Assembly (NCBI GenBank): GCA_903913215.1
Contig: CAIWKE010000011.1
Span: 124,001-188,000, forward strand
DNA length: 64,000 nt
Source of the DNA: an uncultured Holophagaceae bacterium
GTDB lineage: Bacteria; Acidobacteriota; Holophagae; Holophagales; Holophagaceae
Reading direction: 5' to 3'
Part shown: piece after piece, positions 25,598-36,247 of the stretch
How the letters are laid out: every line of letters starts with the position of its first letter
Numbering within the stretch: position 1 is the stretch's first letter
Program-made: the position numbers and the translations under genes
The notes under the pieces: model-generated
What the model saw: the letters and a program-made list of their open reading frames with translations, nothing else
The model's database searches: none
What the model was told of the DNA's origin: nothing

Positions 25598-28081
25598 ATG
25601 TCATCCAACGCCATCCGCGTCATGAAATTCGGCGGCACCAGCCTGGCCGGGGCTGAGCGCCTGCGGGCCACCGCCGACCTGGTGGCGGCGGCCAGACTGG
25701 AGCGCCGGGTCTGCGTGGTGGCCTCCGCCATGGCGGGCATCACCAACCTGTTGCTGCACGGCGGTCGGGTTCCGGATCGCCCCGAAGCGGACCTCCTGCT
25801 GCAGAGCTACCGGGAGCGCCACGAGGAGGTGGTGGTGGCCCTGGCGCCGGACCTGGGCGACGAGGCCGGCCCGTTGCGGGAGGAACTGGCCACCCTGGAG
25901 GCCCTGGGCCGCCGTCTGCTGCACGGCATGGCCCTGCTGGAGGAGGGCCCACCCTCGGTGCTGGCGCAGGTCTCCAGCCTCGGTGAGCGGGCCTCCTGCG
26001 CCATTCTGATGGCCATCCTCAAGGCCCGGGGCTTGGCACCCCGCTACCTGGATCCGGTGGAATTCGTGCGCGTGGAGGGCGATCCCCTCCAGGCCCGGCC
26101 CTGCATGGCTGAGATCGAGGCCGGCTTCCAGGCGCTGAAGGCTGGACCCGACCAGCTCTGGGTGCTGCCGGGCTTCTTCGGCGGTGATGGCCATGGGCGC
26201 ATCCTGTCCCTGGGGCGGGGCGGCTCGGATCACAGCGCGGCTCTGGCCGCCGCCGCCTTCGGCGCAGACATGCTGGAGATCTGGACCGATGTGGCGGGCC
26301 TCTACAGTGCCGACCCGGGCCTGGTGCCCGAGGCCTTCCCTCTGCCCGAGGCCAGCTTCGAGGAGGCCATGGAGCTCTCCTTCTTCGGCGCCAAGGTGCT
26401 CCATCCCAAGACCATCCCGCCGGTGCGGGAGCGGGGCATCCCTGTGCGGGTCTGCAGCAGCTTCGATCCGGCCCACCCGGGCACCGTCATCCGCGAGCAG
26501 GTGCCGCCGCCGCCCAGCGGTGTGCGGGGCCTCTCCTTCCTGCGGGACCTCTCGGTGGTGAACCTCACTGGGCCCGGCATGCCCGGCGTGCCCGGCATCG
26601 CGGGCCGCGTCTTCAGCGCCCTGGCCCGCAAGGGCATTTCCGTGGTGCTCATCACCCAGAGCTCCTCCGAGCTGTCCATCTGCTTCGCCGTCCGGCGGGC
26701 GGACGGGCCCGGGGCCGTGGCCGCCATCCAGGAGGCCTTTCCCATGGAGCTGTCGGCGGGCTTCATCGATCCCGTAAGCCTGCAGCCGAATCTGGCGGTG
26801 CTGAGCATTGTGGGCGACGGCATGCGCACCCGGGCCGGTGTGGCGGGCACCTTTTTTGATGCCCTGGCCGAGGTGGGCTGCAACGTGGTGGCCATCGCCC
26901 AGGGGGCCAGCGAGCGCATCATCTCCGCGGTGGTGGAGGAGGCCGTGGGCGCCGCTGCCATGGCCCACATCCACCGCCGCTTCTTCCGGGCCCATGTGGT
27001 GGTGGACATCCACCTGTTGGGCGCGGGCAATGTGGGGGGCAGCCTGCTGGGCCAGATTCAGCGTCAGAAGGCCCAGCTGGCCACTCAGGGCCTGGAGCTG
27101 CGGGTGGTGACCATCGCCACCAGCAAGCGCATGAAGATGGATCCCAAGGGGCTCGACCTCAGTCGCTGGCGTGAAGAGCTGCCCCAGGCGGGGCCCATGG
27201 ACCTGGACCAGCTCATGGGCACCGTGCGCCATGGGCCGCCAGCCCTATCGGTGCTGGTGGACTGCACCACCAGCGGCGAGCTGGCGGGCCGCTACCCGGA
27301 ACTCTTCGACGCGGGCTTCCACATCGTGACCGCCAACAAGAAGGCCAACAGCAGCAGCCAGGCCTTCTACCGCGAACTGCGGCAGAGCGCCGCCCGGCGC
27401 GGCCGGCGTTTCCTCTACGAAGCCAACGTGGGCGCGGGCCTGCCGATCATCGACACCGTGAAGAACCTGGTCCTCACCGGGGACCGCGTGCTGCGCGGCG
27501 AGGGCATCCTGTCCGGCTCCATGTCCTACATCCTGGGCCTGCTGGGCGAGGGCGTGGACCTCTCCCAGGCCGTGCGCTCCGCCAAGGAGAGTGGCTTCAC
27601 GGAGCCGGATCCCCGGGACGACCTCAGCGGCATGGACGTGGCCCGCAAGCTCATCATCTTGGCCCGGGAGCTGGGCATGGAACTGGAACTGGCGGACGTG
27701 GTGGTGGAGGGCCTGCTGCCCGCGGACTTCGATGCCAGCGGCGACATCCCCGCCTTCATGGACCGCCTGCCCACCCTGGACGCCAGCTTCCGGGCGCGCC
27801 TCGCGGCCCTCAAGGCTGCGGGCAAGTCCCTGCGCTACGTGGGGAGCCTCTCGGATGAGGGTTGCCGCGTGGGGCTTCTGGAGGTCGACGCGGAACACCC
27901 CTTCAGCGCCATCAAGGGCGGCGAGAACGCCCTGGCCCTGCTCACCGAGCGCTACCAGCCCCATCCCATGGTCATTCGCGGCTATGGCGCCGGGGCCGAG
28001 GTCACGGCCGCGGGCGTGCTGGCGGATGTGCTGCGCCTGGTGCCCCCCGGCTCCCGACCCGGGGTGCGGAGGTTCTCATGA
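25598..28081 (+). CDS. thrA: Bifunctional aspartate kinase / homoserine dehydrogenase
   Basis: 827 residues, the length of ThrA/MetL. Aspartate kinase domain (1-450): [24 protein letters not shown] segments ([36 protein letters not shown]). Homoserine dehydrogenase (460-827): Rossmann [32 protein letters not shown] and SGSMSYILG. It catalyses the first and third steps from aspartate to threonine and methionine. Two ACT-like repeats suggest feedback inhibition by Thr (by analogy). GGAGCTCCC precedes ATG 25598. thrB overlaps the stop by ATGA. Confidence 0.95.
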   Translation: MSSNAIRVMKFGGTSLAGAERLRATADLVAAARLERRVCVVASAMAGITNLLLHGGRVPDRPEADLLLQSYRERHEEVVVALAPDLGDEAGPLREELATLEALGRRLLHGMALLEEGPPSVLAQVSSLGERASCAILMAILKARGLAPRYLDPVEFVRVEGDPLQARPCMAEIEAGFQALKAGPDQLWVLPGFFGGDGHGRILSLGRGGSDHSAALAAAAFGADMLEIWTDVAGLYSADPGLVPEAFPLPEASFEEAMELSFFGAKVLHPKTIPPVRERGIPVRVCSSFDPAHPGTVIREQVPPPPSGVRGLSFLRDLSVVNLTGPGMPGVPGIAGRVFSALARKGISVVLITQSSSELSICFAVRRADGPGAVAAIQEAFPMELSAGFIDPVSLQPNLAVLSIVGDGMRTRAGVAGTFFDALAEVGCNVVAIAQGASERIISAVVEEAVGAAAMAHIHRRFFRAHVVVDIHLLGAGNVGGSLLGQIQRQKAQLATQGLELRVVTIATSKRMKMDPKGLDLSRWREELPQAGPMDLDQLMGTVRHGPPALSVLVDCTTSGELAGRYPELFDAGFHIVTANKKANSSSQAFYRELRQSAARRGRRFLYEANVGAGLPIIDTVKNLVLTGDRVLRGEGILSGSMSYILGLLGEGVDLSQAVRSAKESGFTEPDPRDDLSGMDVARKLIILARELGMELELADVVVEGLLPADFDASGDIPAFMDRLPTLDASFRARLAALKAAGKSLRYVGSLSDEGCRVGLLEVDAEHPFSAIKGGENALALLTERYQPHPMVIRGYGAGAEVTAAGVLADVLRLVPPGSRPGVRRFS

Positions 28082-29094
28082 GCGCCATGGCTTCGTCTCC
28101 GGGCGTAGTCGCCTACGCACCAGCCAGCGTGGGCAACTTTGCGGCGGGCTTCGATCTGCTGGGCGCCTGCCTGGCCCCTCTGGATGGCAGCCTCCTGGGG
28201 GACCTCCTGGAGGCCCGCCCCGCCGAGCGCGATGAGTTCCACCTGGTGGGGCCCTATGCCTCCCTCCTGAGCGGTGACAGCCGCCCCAATCTGGTGGTGC
28301 GGGCGGCGGGGCTGTATGCCGAGGCCCTGGCGGCCAAGGGGCTCAAGTGCGGTCCCTTCCGCCTCACCTTGGAGAAGCGCCTGCCGGTCTCCAGCGGCCT
28401 GGGTTCCAGCGCCAGTTCCATCGTGGCGGCCCTGGTGGCCCTCCAGGCCCTCTGCGGCGATCCGCTCACCCAGGGTGAACTGCTGGAGATGGCGGGCCGC
28501 GCCGAGTCCCACGCCAGCAACGGTCTCCACCTCGACAATGTGGCGCCCTGCCTGCTGGGCGGTCTGCAGCTCATGGTGCCCGGCTCCCAGCGGGCCCAGT
28601 CCACGCGGCGCCTGCCCTGGCCCGAGGACCTGCTGGTGGTCGTGGTGCACCCGGACTACAGCCTGCCCACGGCTGAGAGCCGGGCCGTGTTGCCACCCAC
28701 GCTGAGCTGGTCCGACACCCTGGGCTTTGCGGGCAACCTCGCAGGCTTCGTCCAGGGCGTGCAGAGCGGCGATCGGGCCCTGCTGGGCCGCTGCCTGCGG
28801 GATCCGCTGGTGGAGCCCCACCGCGCGCGGCTCGTGCCCGGCTTTCTCAAGACCAAGGCTGCGGCCCTGGCCGCGGGGGCCGTGGGTTGCAGCCTGGCGG
28901 GCTCGGGCCCGTCCATTTTCGCCGTGGCGGAATCCGAGGCCGTCGCGGCCCAAATCCTGGATGCCATCCAATGCGGCTTCCGCGCCGAAGGCCTCAAGAA
29001 CCGGGGCTGGGTCTGCTGCCTGGATCCCCGGGGCGCGCGATTGGTCGATGCACAGATCCAGGTTCCCAGCCTGGCAGGAGAGGTGAAGTCATGA
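28078..29094 (+). CDS. thrB: Homoserine kinase
   Basis: 338 residues, GHMP kinase family. [19 protein letters not shown] at the N terminus and the ATP loop [20 protein letters not shown] are diagnostic; the C-terminal glycine loop is [14 protein letters not shown]. It phosphorylates homoserine for threonine synthase. ATG overlaps the thrA stop (ATGA) and its own stop overlaps thrC (ATGA), so the three are translationally coupled. Confidence 0.95.
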   Translation: MSAMASSPGVVAYAPASVGNFAAGFDLLGACLAPLDGSLLGDLLEARPAERDEFHLVGPYASLLSGDSRPNLVVRAAGLYAEALAAKGLKCGPFRLTLEKRLPVSSGLGSSASSIVAALVALQALCGDPLTQGELLEMAGRAESHASNGLHLDNVAPCLLGGLQLMVPGSQRAQSTRRLPWPEDLLVVVVHPDYSLPTAESRAVLPPTLSWSDTLGFAGNLAGFVQGVQSGDRALLGRCLRDPLVEPHRARLVPGFLKTKAAALAAGAVGCSLAGSGPSIFAVAESEAVAAQILDAIQCGFRAEGLKNRGWVCCLDPRGARLVDAQIQVPSLAGEVKS

Positions 29095-30359
29095 AGCTCG
29101 TCAGCACCCGCACACCGTCCCTGGAAGCCACTTTCCTGGAGGCCGTCCAGGCCGGGCTCGCCCCCGATGGCGGCCTCTACATTCCCACGGAGATCCCCCG
29201 CTTCGCCGATGCGGCGGAGCTGTTGAAGGTGGACTTCCAGACTCGCTCGGCGGAGGTCCTGCATCGCCTCATCGGCGCCGAGATCCCCCGCGCGGACCTG
29301 GACGCCCTGGTGCGCCGCACGTTCACCTTCGGGGCCCCAGTGGTGCCGGTCGTGGGAAACATCTCCGCCCTGGAGCTGTTCCATGGGCCCACGCTGGCCT
29401 TCAAGGACTTCGGTGCCCGCTTCCTGGCCCAGGTCATGGCCTATGCCACCACGGGGCACCGCCGCACCGTTCTGACCGCCACCTCCGGCGACACCGGGGC
29501 CGCCGTCGCCCAGGCCTTCTGGGGCCTGCCCGGTGTGCAGGTGGTGGTGCTCTATCCCAAGGGCCGCGTCTCGCCCCTGCAGGAGCGGCAGTTCGCCACC
29601 TGTAGCGGCAACGTGCTGGCCCTGGCCGTGGAGGGCGCCTTCGATGACTGCCAGCGCCTGGTGAAGGCCGCCTTCGAGGACGCGGAGCTGGTCTCGAGCC
29701 TGGGCCTCACCTCCGCCAACAGCATCAACATTGCGCGGCTCCTGGCCCAGACCCTCTACTACTTCGAGGCGGCCGCGCAGCTGCCCGGCGACGCGCCCCT
29801 GGTGGCGTCCGTGCCCAGCGGCAACTTCGGCAACCTCTATGCGGGCCTGCTGGCCCAGCGCTGCGGGGCGCCCATCTCACGCTTCGTGGTGGCCACCAAT
29901 GCCAACCGCGTGGTGCCTGAGTATCTAGAGACTGGTACCTACCTGCCCCGGCCCAGCGTGGCCACGCTGTCGAATGCCATGGACGTGGGGGCGCCCAGTA
30001 ACTGGGAGCGCATCCACTCGCTGTTCCACGGCGACCACGACGCCATGGCTTCAGAGCTGCGATGGGGCAGCTGCACCGATGCGGAGACCAGTGCCACGGT
30101 GCTGGAGCTGGACCAGAAGGGTTACCTGGCGGATCCGCACGGTGCTGTGGCCTGCCACGTGCTGCGCCGTCACCTGCGCGCGGGCGAGCAGGGCCTCTTC
30201 CTGGCCACGGCCCATCCGGCCAAGTTCAGCGAAGCCCTGGTGCCCACCCTGGGCCGCGAGATCCCCCTGCCCAAGGCCCTCAGCGAGCTGCTGGACCTGC
30301 CCCTCCTCTGCGAGCCCCTGCCCGCAGACCAGGCGGCACTGAAGCGGCGGCTGCTGTAG
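29091..30359 (+). CDS. thrC: Threonine synthase
   Basis: 422 residues, PLP fold II. The PLP lysine lies in LAFKDFGARF; the phosphate-binding loop is VPSGNFGNLYAG and the upstream TATSGDTGAAVAQAF is typical. It converts phosphohomoserine to threonine. Last gene of the thr operon; no clear terminator follows before the hemerythrin fusion gene 135 bases on. Confidence 0.95.
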   Translation: MKLVSTRTPSLEATFLEAVQAGLAPDGGLYIPTEIPRFADAAELLKVDFQTRSAEVLHRLIGAEIPRADLDALVRRTFTFGAPVVPVVGNISALELFHGPTLAFKDFGARFLAQVMAYATTGHRRTVLTATSGDTGAAVAQAFWGLPGVQVVVLYPKGRVSPLQERQFATCSGNVLALAVEGAFDDCQRLVKAAFEDAELVSSLGLTSANSINIARLLAQTLYYFEAAAQLPGDAPLVASVPSGNFGNLYAGLLAQRCGAPISRFVVATNANRVVPEYLETGTYLPRPSVATLSNAMDVGAPSNWERIHSLFHGDHDAMASELRWGSCTDAETSATVLELDQKGYLADPHGAVACHVLRRHLRAGEQGLFLATAHPAKFSEALVPTLGREIPLPKALSELLDLPLLCEPLPADQAALKRRLL

Positions 30360-30494
30360 GGGCGGCCGAAACGTGCGTGAACTATAGCCAGGGATGACCG
30401 GGCAACAACAAGAGAGAGACGTTGCGTTAATTACTCGCGCTGTCTGACCTGCATCCCGATGAGGAAGCAGGTTCAACTGTTCGGGGGTGTTCAG

Positions 30495-31508
30495 ATGGTT
30501 CACATCCAATGGAAAGACCGTTACAACATCGACTACAAGGAAATCGACGCGCAGCATAAGGTGCTCTTGGATCTGCTCAACGAGCTGATCGATCTGGCGG
30601 GGGGCAGTGGGCACCCGGAACAGATCACGGGCATCTTCCATCGGCTATACGAATACGTCCTTACGCACTTCTCCACGGAGGAGGGGTACATGAGGGCCTG
30701 CAATTACCCGCGCCTGGCTGAGCATGAAGCACTCCATGCCTCTTTCATCCAGAAGATGGTCGAGCTCAACAATGCCTTCGATCCAGAGGATCCGCACCTC
30801 CTGGACGAGACCCTCGATTTCATCAAGACCTGGTACATCGACCACATCCTCAAGGCCGACCTGGACTACGCGCCCACCTTGAAGCATTACCATAGCGAGG
30901 CGCCCATCCGGGCCGTGCTGTTCGACTTCGACAATGTCCTCTGCGCCTTCGACCAGGCGAAATTCCTTGAGGGCCTGGCCAAGCTCTGCGGCGTGCAGGC
31001 CAAGGATCTGGAGGGACGGCTGTTCCACGATTCGACGCTGACCCAGGACTACGAGCGTGGAGAGCTCAACTCGGACGGCTTCCTGGCGGGGGTCGCAGCG
31101 CTCTTCGGGGCGGACCTGCCCGAGGAGGCCTTCATCCAGGCTTATACGGATGGCTTCTCACCCACGCCGGCCATGTTCGACCTGGTCCAGCGGATCAAAC
31201 GCCGGTACCGGGTGGGGCTCATCGCCAACACCACGCCCTGGCACTTTGACCATGTCATCACCAAGACCGACATCTTCTCGGTCTTCGACAGCGTGTCGTT
31301 GTCCTACGAGGTGGGAGCCATCAAGCCCGATCCCCGGCTCTTCGAGGACGCCCTGCACAAGCTGGACCTCATGGCAGAGGAATGCCTCTACATCGATGAC
31401 AGGCCAGCCTTCGCCCAATCGGCGACGGAACATCTGCTGCATGGCATCACCTACACCACGCCCATCGCCCTGATGGCGGAACTGCGAAGGCATAAGGTCA
31501 CCTTCTGA
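30495..31508 (+). CDS. Bacteriohemerythrin-HAD hydrolase fusion protein
   Basis: 337 residues from ATG 30495; the family start (VHIQWKDRYNID) favours this over 30459. Residues 1-125 are a bacteriohemerythrin with all seven di-iron ligands: His21, His58, Glu62, His77, His81, His117, Asp122. Residues 138-337 are a HAD phosphatase: motif I DFD (Asp144, Asp146), motif II ANTT, motif III KPDP, motif IV YIDDRP. The first part would bind O2 or sense it; the second acts on a phosphate ester of unknown identity. Direct fusion of these two domains is unusual and suggests an oxygen- or redox-dependent phosphatase (inference). No cognate partner gene is visible. Confidence 0.88.
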   Translation: MVHIQWKDRYNIDYKEIDAQHKVLLDLLNELIDLAGGSGHPEQITGIFHRLYEYVLTHFSTEEGYMRACNYPRLAEHEALHASFIQKMVELNNAFDPEDPHLLDETLDFIKTWYIDHILKADLDYAPTLKHYHSEAPIRAVLFDFDNVLCAFDQAKFLEGLAKLCGVQAKDLEGRLFHDSTLTQDYERGELNSDGFLAGVAALFGADLPEEAFIQAYTDGFSPTPAMFDLVQRIKRRYRVGLIANTTPWHFDHVITKTDIFSVFDSVSLSYEVGAIKPDPRLFEDALHKLDLMAEECLYIDDRPAFAQSATEHLLHGITYTTPIALMAELRRHKVTF

Positions 31509-31510
31509 CC

Positions 31511-31534
31511 CCCCGCTCGCCGAAGCGAGCGGGG
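31511..31534. terminator. Hairpin between convergent genes
   Basis: ccccgctcg and cgagcgggg form a nine-bp stem with a six-base loop, three bases after the fusion-gene stop. No T-run follows; it may stop transcription from either side of the convergent pair. Confidence 0.5.
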
Positions 31535-31575
31535 CATGGGTGGCCGCTGCCAGCAATGAAAATTCGGCCCCAGAC

Positions 31576-31989
31576 CTACTTGACCTGCAGGGTCTCGATG
31601 TAGGCGGTGAGGTTGGCCACCCGGGTCTGGATGACGGGTTCCTGGGCGTGGTTCATGCTCAGGAAGAAGGGGCCCCAGACTGCCATCTCGCGGCGACCGT
31701 GGGTCTTGACGTCCGCCTCACCCCTGATGACCTGGGCCACGCGCTGGGCGGGGTAGGTCCCCCCGTTCTGGATGCTGAGCTGAGTCAGGTCGGGTATGGT
31801 CCCCTTCAGGTAGGGCGCCACGCCGCCATCGCCTCTGCCCTTGAGTCCGTGGCAGCTGGCGCAGTAGTACTCGAACATCACGGGGCCGGAAACCTGGGGT
31901 TCCGGGGCGGGCTTCTTGGCGGAGCCCCCAGCCAGGGCGGGCAGGGCCAGCAGGGTGATGATGAGGAGCGGAGCAACTGAGTGGATCAT
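31576..31989 (-). CDS. Monoheme c-type cytochrome, periplasmic
   Basis: 137 residues. Signal peptide (MIHSVAPLLIITLLALPALAG), a short Pro/Lys linker, then one heme motif CASCH and the following GLKGRGDGG, typical of class I cytochromes c. A Met in FFLSMNHA or EMAVWGPF could be the sixth ligand. It would carry electrons in the periplasm. GGAGGTCCC precedes the ATG. Monocistronic; converges on the hemerythrin-HAD gene. The next 197 bp (31990-32186) hold no gene. Confidence 0.88.
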   Translation of the reverse strand: MIHSVAPLLIITLLALPALAGGSAKKPAPEPQVSGPVMFEYYCASCHGLKGRGDGGVAPYLKGTIPDLTQLSIQNGGTYPAQRVAQVIRGEADVKTHGRREMAVWGPFFLSMNHAQEPVIQTRVANLTAYIETLQVK

Positions 31990-32186
31990 GGGACCTCCTG
32001 GGGGCGGCGGGGGCCGAGAGGCTTTCCACCCACCGGGGAGAACCCGGGGGTGGCTCTCCGAAACCGCTCACGGCTCGGCAGCCTGATGAAGGTTAGGTCC
32101 AGATTGGGGCTCAAACAAGACTTCGCCATCATCTTTAAATGATCTGTGGCCCGGATTCGCCAAACGCCTCACAAATCGTCAAGCCC

Positions 32187-32852
32187 TTAAAGGCCATCCA
32201 CGATCAGTACGGCGGGTTGGAAGGGCAGGCCTGCGGCCTCGGCGGGGGTCTTCATGCCCCAGACGGCCAGGCGGCTGGCATAGGGAGCCCAGAGCTCAGG
32301 CCGGGCCTTGACGGCCTTGAGGGGGGGGTGGAGCCAGAGGGCCTCGGGCAGGTCCGCCAGCTCCTCGGCGCTGAGGTCCAGGGCCTCGTCGGTCTCCCAG
32401 AGGAAGCCGCAGCGAGCGGTTTCACAGGCGGCCCAGAGTTGCAGCACCTCGCTGGGCTCGAAGCTGCTGAAGAGAACCCGGTCCAGGGCCTCGGCGGCTT
32501 CCACCGTGGCCAGGGCCTGCTGCCAGCCGGGCTCGCCCTTCAGCTCCACGTTGATGAGCTGGGCGGGGAGTTCCAGGGCGTCTGCCAGGCGGGGCAGAGG
32601 CTCGCCGTTCTTGAGGGGGGGCAGCTCCGCCGCCTTCATCTGGCGCAGGAGGCCCGTGCCCTGGGCCGTGCGGGCCAGGTCTTCGTCGTGAAGCACCATG
32701 CAGACGCCGTCCCGGGTGGGCTGCACATCCAGCTCGAAGCCCGCCATGCCCGCGGCCAGGGCAGCCTGGAAGGCCTCCATGGAGTTCTCCAGGTGGCGGG
32801 AGGAGAGGCCACGGTGGCCGAGGATGAGGGGCGAGGGCGAGGGTGAGGACAT
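32187..32852 (-). CDS. Glycerophosphodiester phosphodiesterase
   Basis: 221 residues, cytosolic GDPD family. Catalytic pieces are all present: LGHRG, the ENSMEAF segment, FELDVQPTRDG (Glu, Asp) and VLHDEDL (His). It splits glycerophosphodiesters such as glycerophosphocholine to glycerol-3-phosphate and an alcohol. No signal peptide, so more like UgpQ than GlpQ. Monocistronic. Confidence 0.9.
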   Translation of the reverse strand: MSSPSPSPLILGHRGLSSRHLENSMEAFQAALAAGMAGFELDVQPTRDGVCMVLHDEDLARTAQGTGLLRQMKAAELPPLKNGEPLPRLADALELPAQLINVELKGEPGWQQALATVEAAEALDRVLFSSFEPSEVLQLWAACETARCGFLWETDEALDLSAEELADLPEALWLHPPLKAVKARPELWAPYASRLAVWGMKTPAEAAGLPFQPAVLIVDGL

Positions 32853-32975
32853 GGCGACTCCGGGTTCGGGCTTGATTTTGACTCAAGCGGGCCCATCCCT
32901 CGCCGGATTCGTCTTTTCGTCCATTTGGCCGATGAGAAGGTATCGCGCGAGGCTGATGAAGAGGGGGCGTTCGAC

Positions 32976-34166
32976 ATGCGGATCCTGCTGGTGGGACAAG
33001 ACGCCAACCTACTTGCGGAGACCCGTCGCGCCTTCTGGCGGGACCACCGGGGCTGGGAGACGCTCTTTGCCGCCTCGGGCGCTGAGGCCCTCCAGCTCCT
33101 GGGCCGTGACCCAGTGGACATCCTCGTCAGTGACATGCGGCTCCCGGACATGAGCGGGGCCGAGCTCTTCCATGAGGTGCGGGGCATCGAGCCCGGCACG
33201 GTGCGCATCGCCCTGGCGGACCACGCCACCGCCGAGTGGGAGGAGAAGGCCGAGGGGGACCTGCATCGGCTCCTCGTTAAGCCCGTGAGCGCAGCCTTCC
33301 TGCAAGGCGTGATTGAAAGCCTCTGCATCGAGGACGATGACACCAGCGTCCGCGCCGTGCGGGCCTTTGTGGGGGGCCTGGACCGCATCCCCAGCCTGCC
33401 CAGCCTCTACTCTGAGCTGCTGGCCCTGCTGCAGCGCCAGGACGTGGGCATGGGCGAAGTGGCCCGGCTCATCCGCAAGGACCTGGGGATCGCCAGCCAG
33501 GTGCTCAAGGTGGCGAACTCGGTCCACTGCTCCGCGGATCGCCCCGTGAGGGAGATCGGCCAGGCCGCCGCCATGCTGGGCATCGACTCCCTGCGCTCCC
33601 TGGTCCTCTTCCGTGGCCTCATCTCGGGCATCGACTCGCCCCGGCCGCAGGGGCTGGATCTGGAGCAGCTCTGGCACCACTCCTTCCAGGTGGCCACGGG
33701 CGTGCGCAAGTTGACCGTGCTGGAAGGCGAGACCCAGCTGGCGGACCTGGCCTTTTCCGTGGGCCTCCTGCATGACATCGGCCTGGTGGTGCTGGCCACG
33801 GATCCCAGCGGTCGCTACCACAAGGTTCTGACCCAGGCTCAGTCCACCCGGATCCCCTTGGCGGTGCTGGAGCAGGAGGTGTACGGCGTCGACCACACCC
33901 AGGTGGGGGCCCATCTGCTGAGCCTCTGGGGCCTGCCGCCCAGTTTCTGCCGTCCTGTCCGGGAGCACCACGCGCCGCCCCTGGTGGAGACGGGCTTCCC
34001 CCTTTCGGCGGCCCTGCATCTGGCGGATGTGCGCCACGGCGGGGGCACCCAGGTCGGCCTTTTTGCCGACGGCCGCTGGGGCCTGCATCCCCACGTGCTG
34101 GCCGACGCTGAGCGCTTCGCCCGCTGGAAGGCCTGCCTGAGTGGGGACACCGGTTCTGATTCCTAA
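32976..34166 (+). CDS. Response regulator with HDOD output domain
   Basis: 396 residues from ATG 32976 (frame open from 32925, but RILLVGQD at this Met is the receiver start). Residues 1-115 are a receiver: Asp in ILVSDMRLPDMSG and Lys in LLVKPVSA. Residues 145-340 are an HDOD domain (IPSLPSLYSELLALLQ, LIRKDLGIASQVLKVANS, LLHDIGLVVLA). HDOD proteins lack the HD-GYP catalytic residues and mediate signalling. No partner kinase is adjacent. Its TAA overlaps the stop of the convergent flavoprotein gene by four bases. Confidence 0.88.
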   Translation: MRILLVGQDANLLAETRRAFWRDHRGWETLFAASGAEALQLLGRDPVDILVSDMRLPDMSGAELFHEVRGIEPGTVRIALADHATAEWEEKAEGDLHRLLVKPVSAAFLQGVIESLCIEDDDTSVRAVRAFVGGLDRIPSLPSLYSELLALLQRQDVGMGEVARLIRKDLGIASQVLKVANSVHCSADRPVREIGQAAAMLGIDSLRSLVLFRGLISGIDSPRPQGLDLEQLWHHSFQVATGVRKLTVLEGETQLADLAFSVGLLHDIGLVVLATDPSGRYHKVLTQAQSTRIPLAVLEQEVYGVDHTQVGAHLLSLWGLPPSFCRPVREHHAPPLVETGFPLSAALHLADVRHGGGTQVGLFADGRWGLHPHVLADAERFARWKACLSGDTGSDS

Positions 34167-35500
34167 AGCACCTTCCCAGGATTGAAGATTCCGCACGGAT
34201 CCATGGCCCGTTTGAGGGCGCGCAGGACCTGGATGTGGCCTGGATGGGACAGGGCCAGGAAGGCCTCCCGCTTGGCGAGGCCGATGCCGTGCTCGCCGCT
34301 GAGGGTGCCGCCCAGGTCCAGCGCCAGGCGGAAGAGGTCGTACAGCTGGCGCTCCAGCTCCTCCGGGGCCGTCTCACCGGCGGCCAGCAGGTTCACGTGC
34401 AGGTTGCCGTCCCCCAGGTGGCCGTAGCTGACGCTGGGGATGTCGAGCTGCTCAAGTCGCTGGAAGAAATCCTTCAGTCGGCTGCGGGGCACGACGATGT
34501 CCTCGCTCACCTTCCTGGGATGGCGCTCCTTCAGGAAGGCACTGGTGAGGCGGCGCACGGCCCAGATGTCCTGGCGCTGCCGCTCGTCGGTGGCCATCTC
34601 CAGGCCCTCGGTCAAGGGCCCCAACAGGTCCAGCAGGCCCTCCAGAAAGGTCTCGCTGCCGCAGCCCCGGTCATCGAACTCGAGGATGGCCAGGGCCTCT
34701 CCGGGCAGGCGCCGGGCCGCCTCGGGCCCATGGGCTCGCAACTCTGCCAGCACGGCGGGATCAAAGAACTCGAAGGCGCTGGGCAGGTAGCCGGCGGCAC
34801 AGAGGCGGCCCGGAAGGTCCAGCAGGTCCGCCCAGTGACGCGTCGGCAGCAGGAGGGTGGTGAACTCCCGGGGCTTGGGCATGAGCCGCAGGGTGGCGCC
34901 GAGGATGAGGCCGAAGATCCCCTCGCTGCCGACCAGGAGCTGGGTCAGGTTGGGCCCCGCGTTGGCCTTCACGCTGGGGATGCCGAATGTGTGGATCTCG
35001 CCGTCCTCCAGGAGGGCCTCCACGGCCAGCACCCAGTTCCGGGTCATGCCGTACTTGCAGGCGTTGGGACCGCCGGCGTTGGTGGCCAGGGTGCCGCCCA
35101 GGGCGCAGCTTTCCCAGGAGTTGGGATCCGGCGGATAGAAGAAGCCCTCGGCCTCTGCCGCGGCCTTCACGTCCCGCAGCGAGGCACTGGCCGGGGCCTG
35201 GAGGCTGAGGTCCTGGGCCGAGACCTGGAGGCTGCCCGGCCAGGCGGAGAGGTCCACCACCACGCTCCGCTCGGTGGGCACGCAGCCCCCGGCCTTGCCG
35301 GTGCCAGCGCCCCGGGGCACGAGGCCGAAGCCCTCGGCCTTGGCCCGCCGCACCAGTTCCCGCAGGGCTGCGGGTCCGTGGGGCCGCACCACGGCCAGCG
35401 GCCGGGGACCTTGGACGTGGGACTCGTCCCTGCGGAAGGGTTCCAGGTCACTCGGCTCCCGAAGGACGGTGGCCTCGGGCAGGTCCCTGAGAACGTCCAT
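34163..35500 (-). CDS. FAD-binding oxidase, GlcD / D-lactate dehydrogenase type
   Basis: 445 residues. N-terminal PCMH FAD domain (VVRPHGPAALRELVRRAKAEG, VPRGAGTGKAGGCVP, NSWESCALGGTLATNAGG) and C-terminal GlcD cap ending SGEHGIGLAKREAF and IFNPGKVL; HLGDGNLHVNLL is also present. It oxidises a 2-hydroxy acid such as lactate or glycolate, passing electrons to quinone or a partner. Five bases after pyrH, so it ends the ribosomal/translation operon. No iron-sulfur partner gene adjoins it. Confidence 0.88.
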   Translation of the reverse strand: MDVLRDLPEATVLREPSDLEPFRRDESHVQGPRPLAVVRPHGPAALRELVRRAKAEGFGLVPRGAGTGKAGGCVPTERSVVVDLSAWPGSLQVSAQDLSLQAPASASLRDVKAAAEAEGFFYPPDPNSWESCALGGTLATNAGGPNACKYGMTRNWVLAVEALLEDGEIHTFGIPSVKANAGPNLTQLLVGSEGIFGLILGATLRLMPKPREFTTLLLPTRHWADLLDLPGRLCAAGYLPSAFEFFDPAVLAELRAHGPEAARRLPGEALAILEFDDRGCGSETFLEGLLDLLGPLTEGLEMATDERQRQDIWAVRRLTSAFLKERHPRKVSEDIVVPRSRLKDFFQRLEQLDIPSVSYGHLGDGNLHVNLLAAGETAPEELERQLYDLFRLALDLGGTLSGEHGIGLAKREAFLALSHPGHIQVLRALKRAMDPCGIFNPGKVL

Positions 35501-35505
35501 GGCTG

Positions 35506-36210
35506 CTAGCCCACCAGGGTGCCGACAGCCTCGCCCTTGACGGCGGCGATGAGGTTGCCGGGCTTGTTCATGTCGAAGACGAGGATGGGCAGCTTGTTGT
35601 CCATGCAGAGCGCGATGGCGGCGGCGTCCATGACCTTCAGCCCCTTTTCCAGAACCTCCTGGAAGCTGATGCGGTCGAAGCGGGTGGCGCTGGGATCCTT
35701 CTTGGGGTCCGCTGAATAAATGCCGTCCACGTTGGTGGCCTTCATGACCACCTCGGCGCTGATCTCGTTGCCGCGCAGCGCAGCGGCGGTGTCGGTGGTG
35801 AAGTAGGGATTGCCCGTGCCGGCGCCGAAGATGACCACACGGCCCTTCTCCAGGTGGCGGCTGGCCCGGCGGCGGATGTAGGTCTCGGTGACCTTGGGCA
35901 TCTCCAGGCCCGACATGGTGCGGGTCACGACGCCCTTGTGCTCCAGCGCGTCCTGGAGGGCCAGGGCGTTAATCATGGTGGCCAGCATGCCCATGTGATC
36001 GGCGGTGGTGCGGTCCATGCCCTTGGTGGCGCCCACGACGCCGCGGAAGATGTTGCCCCCGCCGATGACCAGGGCCACCTCCACACCCATCTCCCGGATA
36101 GCCTTCACCTGGTCCGCGATCATGGAAACCACGGCGGGGTCGATGCCGTATTTCTGGTCGCCCATGAGGGCTTCGCCGGAGAGCTTGAGGAGGATGCGCT
36201 TGAACTTCAT
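35506..36210 (-). CDS. pyrH: UMP kinase
   Basis: 234 residues, amino-acid-kinase fold. KLSGEALMG, the glycine loop GGGNIFRG and [14 protein letters not shown] are diagnostic of bacterial PyrH. It makes UDP from UMP and ATP. It follows tsf in the usual rpsB-tsf-pyrH order, but frr, the usual next gene, is replaced by a flavoprotein gene. A strong hairpin separates it from tsf. Confidence 0.96.
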   Translation of the reverse strand: MKFKRILLKLSGEALMGDQKYGIDPAVVSMIADQVKAIREMGVEVALVIGGGNIFRGVVGATKGMDRTTADHMGMLATMINALALQDALEHKGVVTRTMSGLEMPKVTETYIRRRASRHLEKGRVVIFGAGTGNPYFTTDTAAALRGNEISAEVVMKATNVDGIYSADPKKDPSATRFDRISFQEVLEKGLKVMDAAAIALCMDNKLPILVFDMNKPGNLIAAVKGEAVGTLVG

Positions 36211-36247
36211 GGGGACTCCGTCTGGGACCTTTTGGATCTGATGCTAC

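Noticed and set aside
25601-27232. 543-residue minus-strand frame across thrA
   Set aside because: Antisense shadow of a strongly supported gene; composition typical of GC-rich reverse frames.
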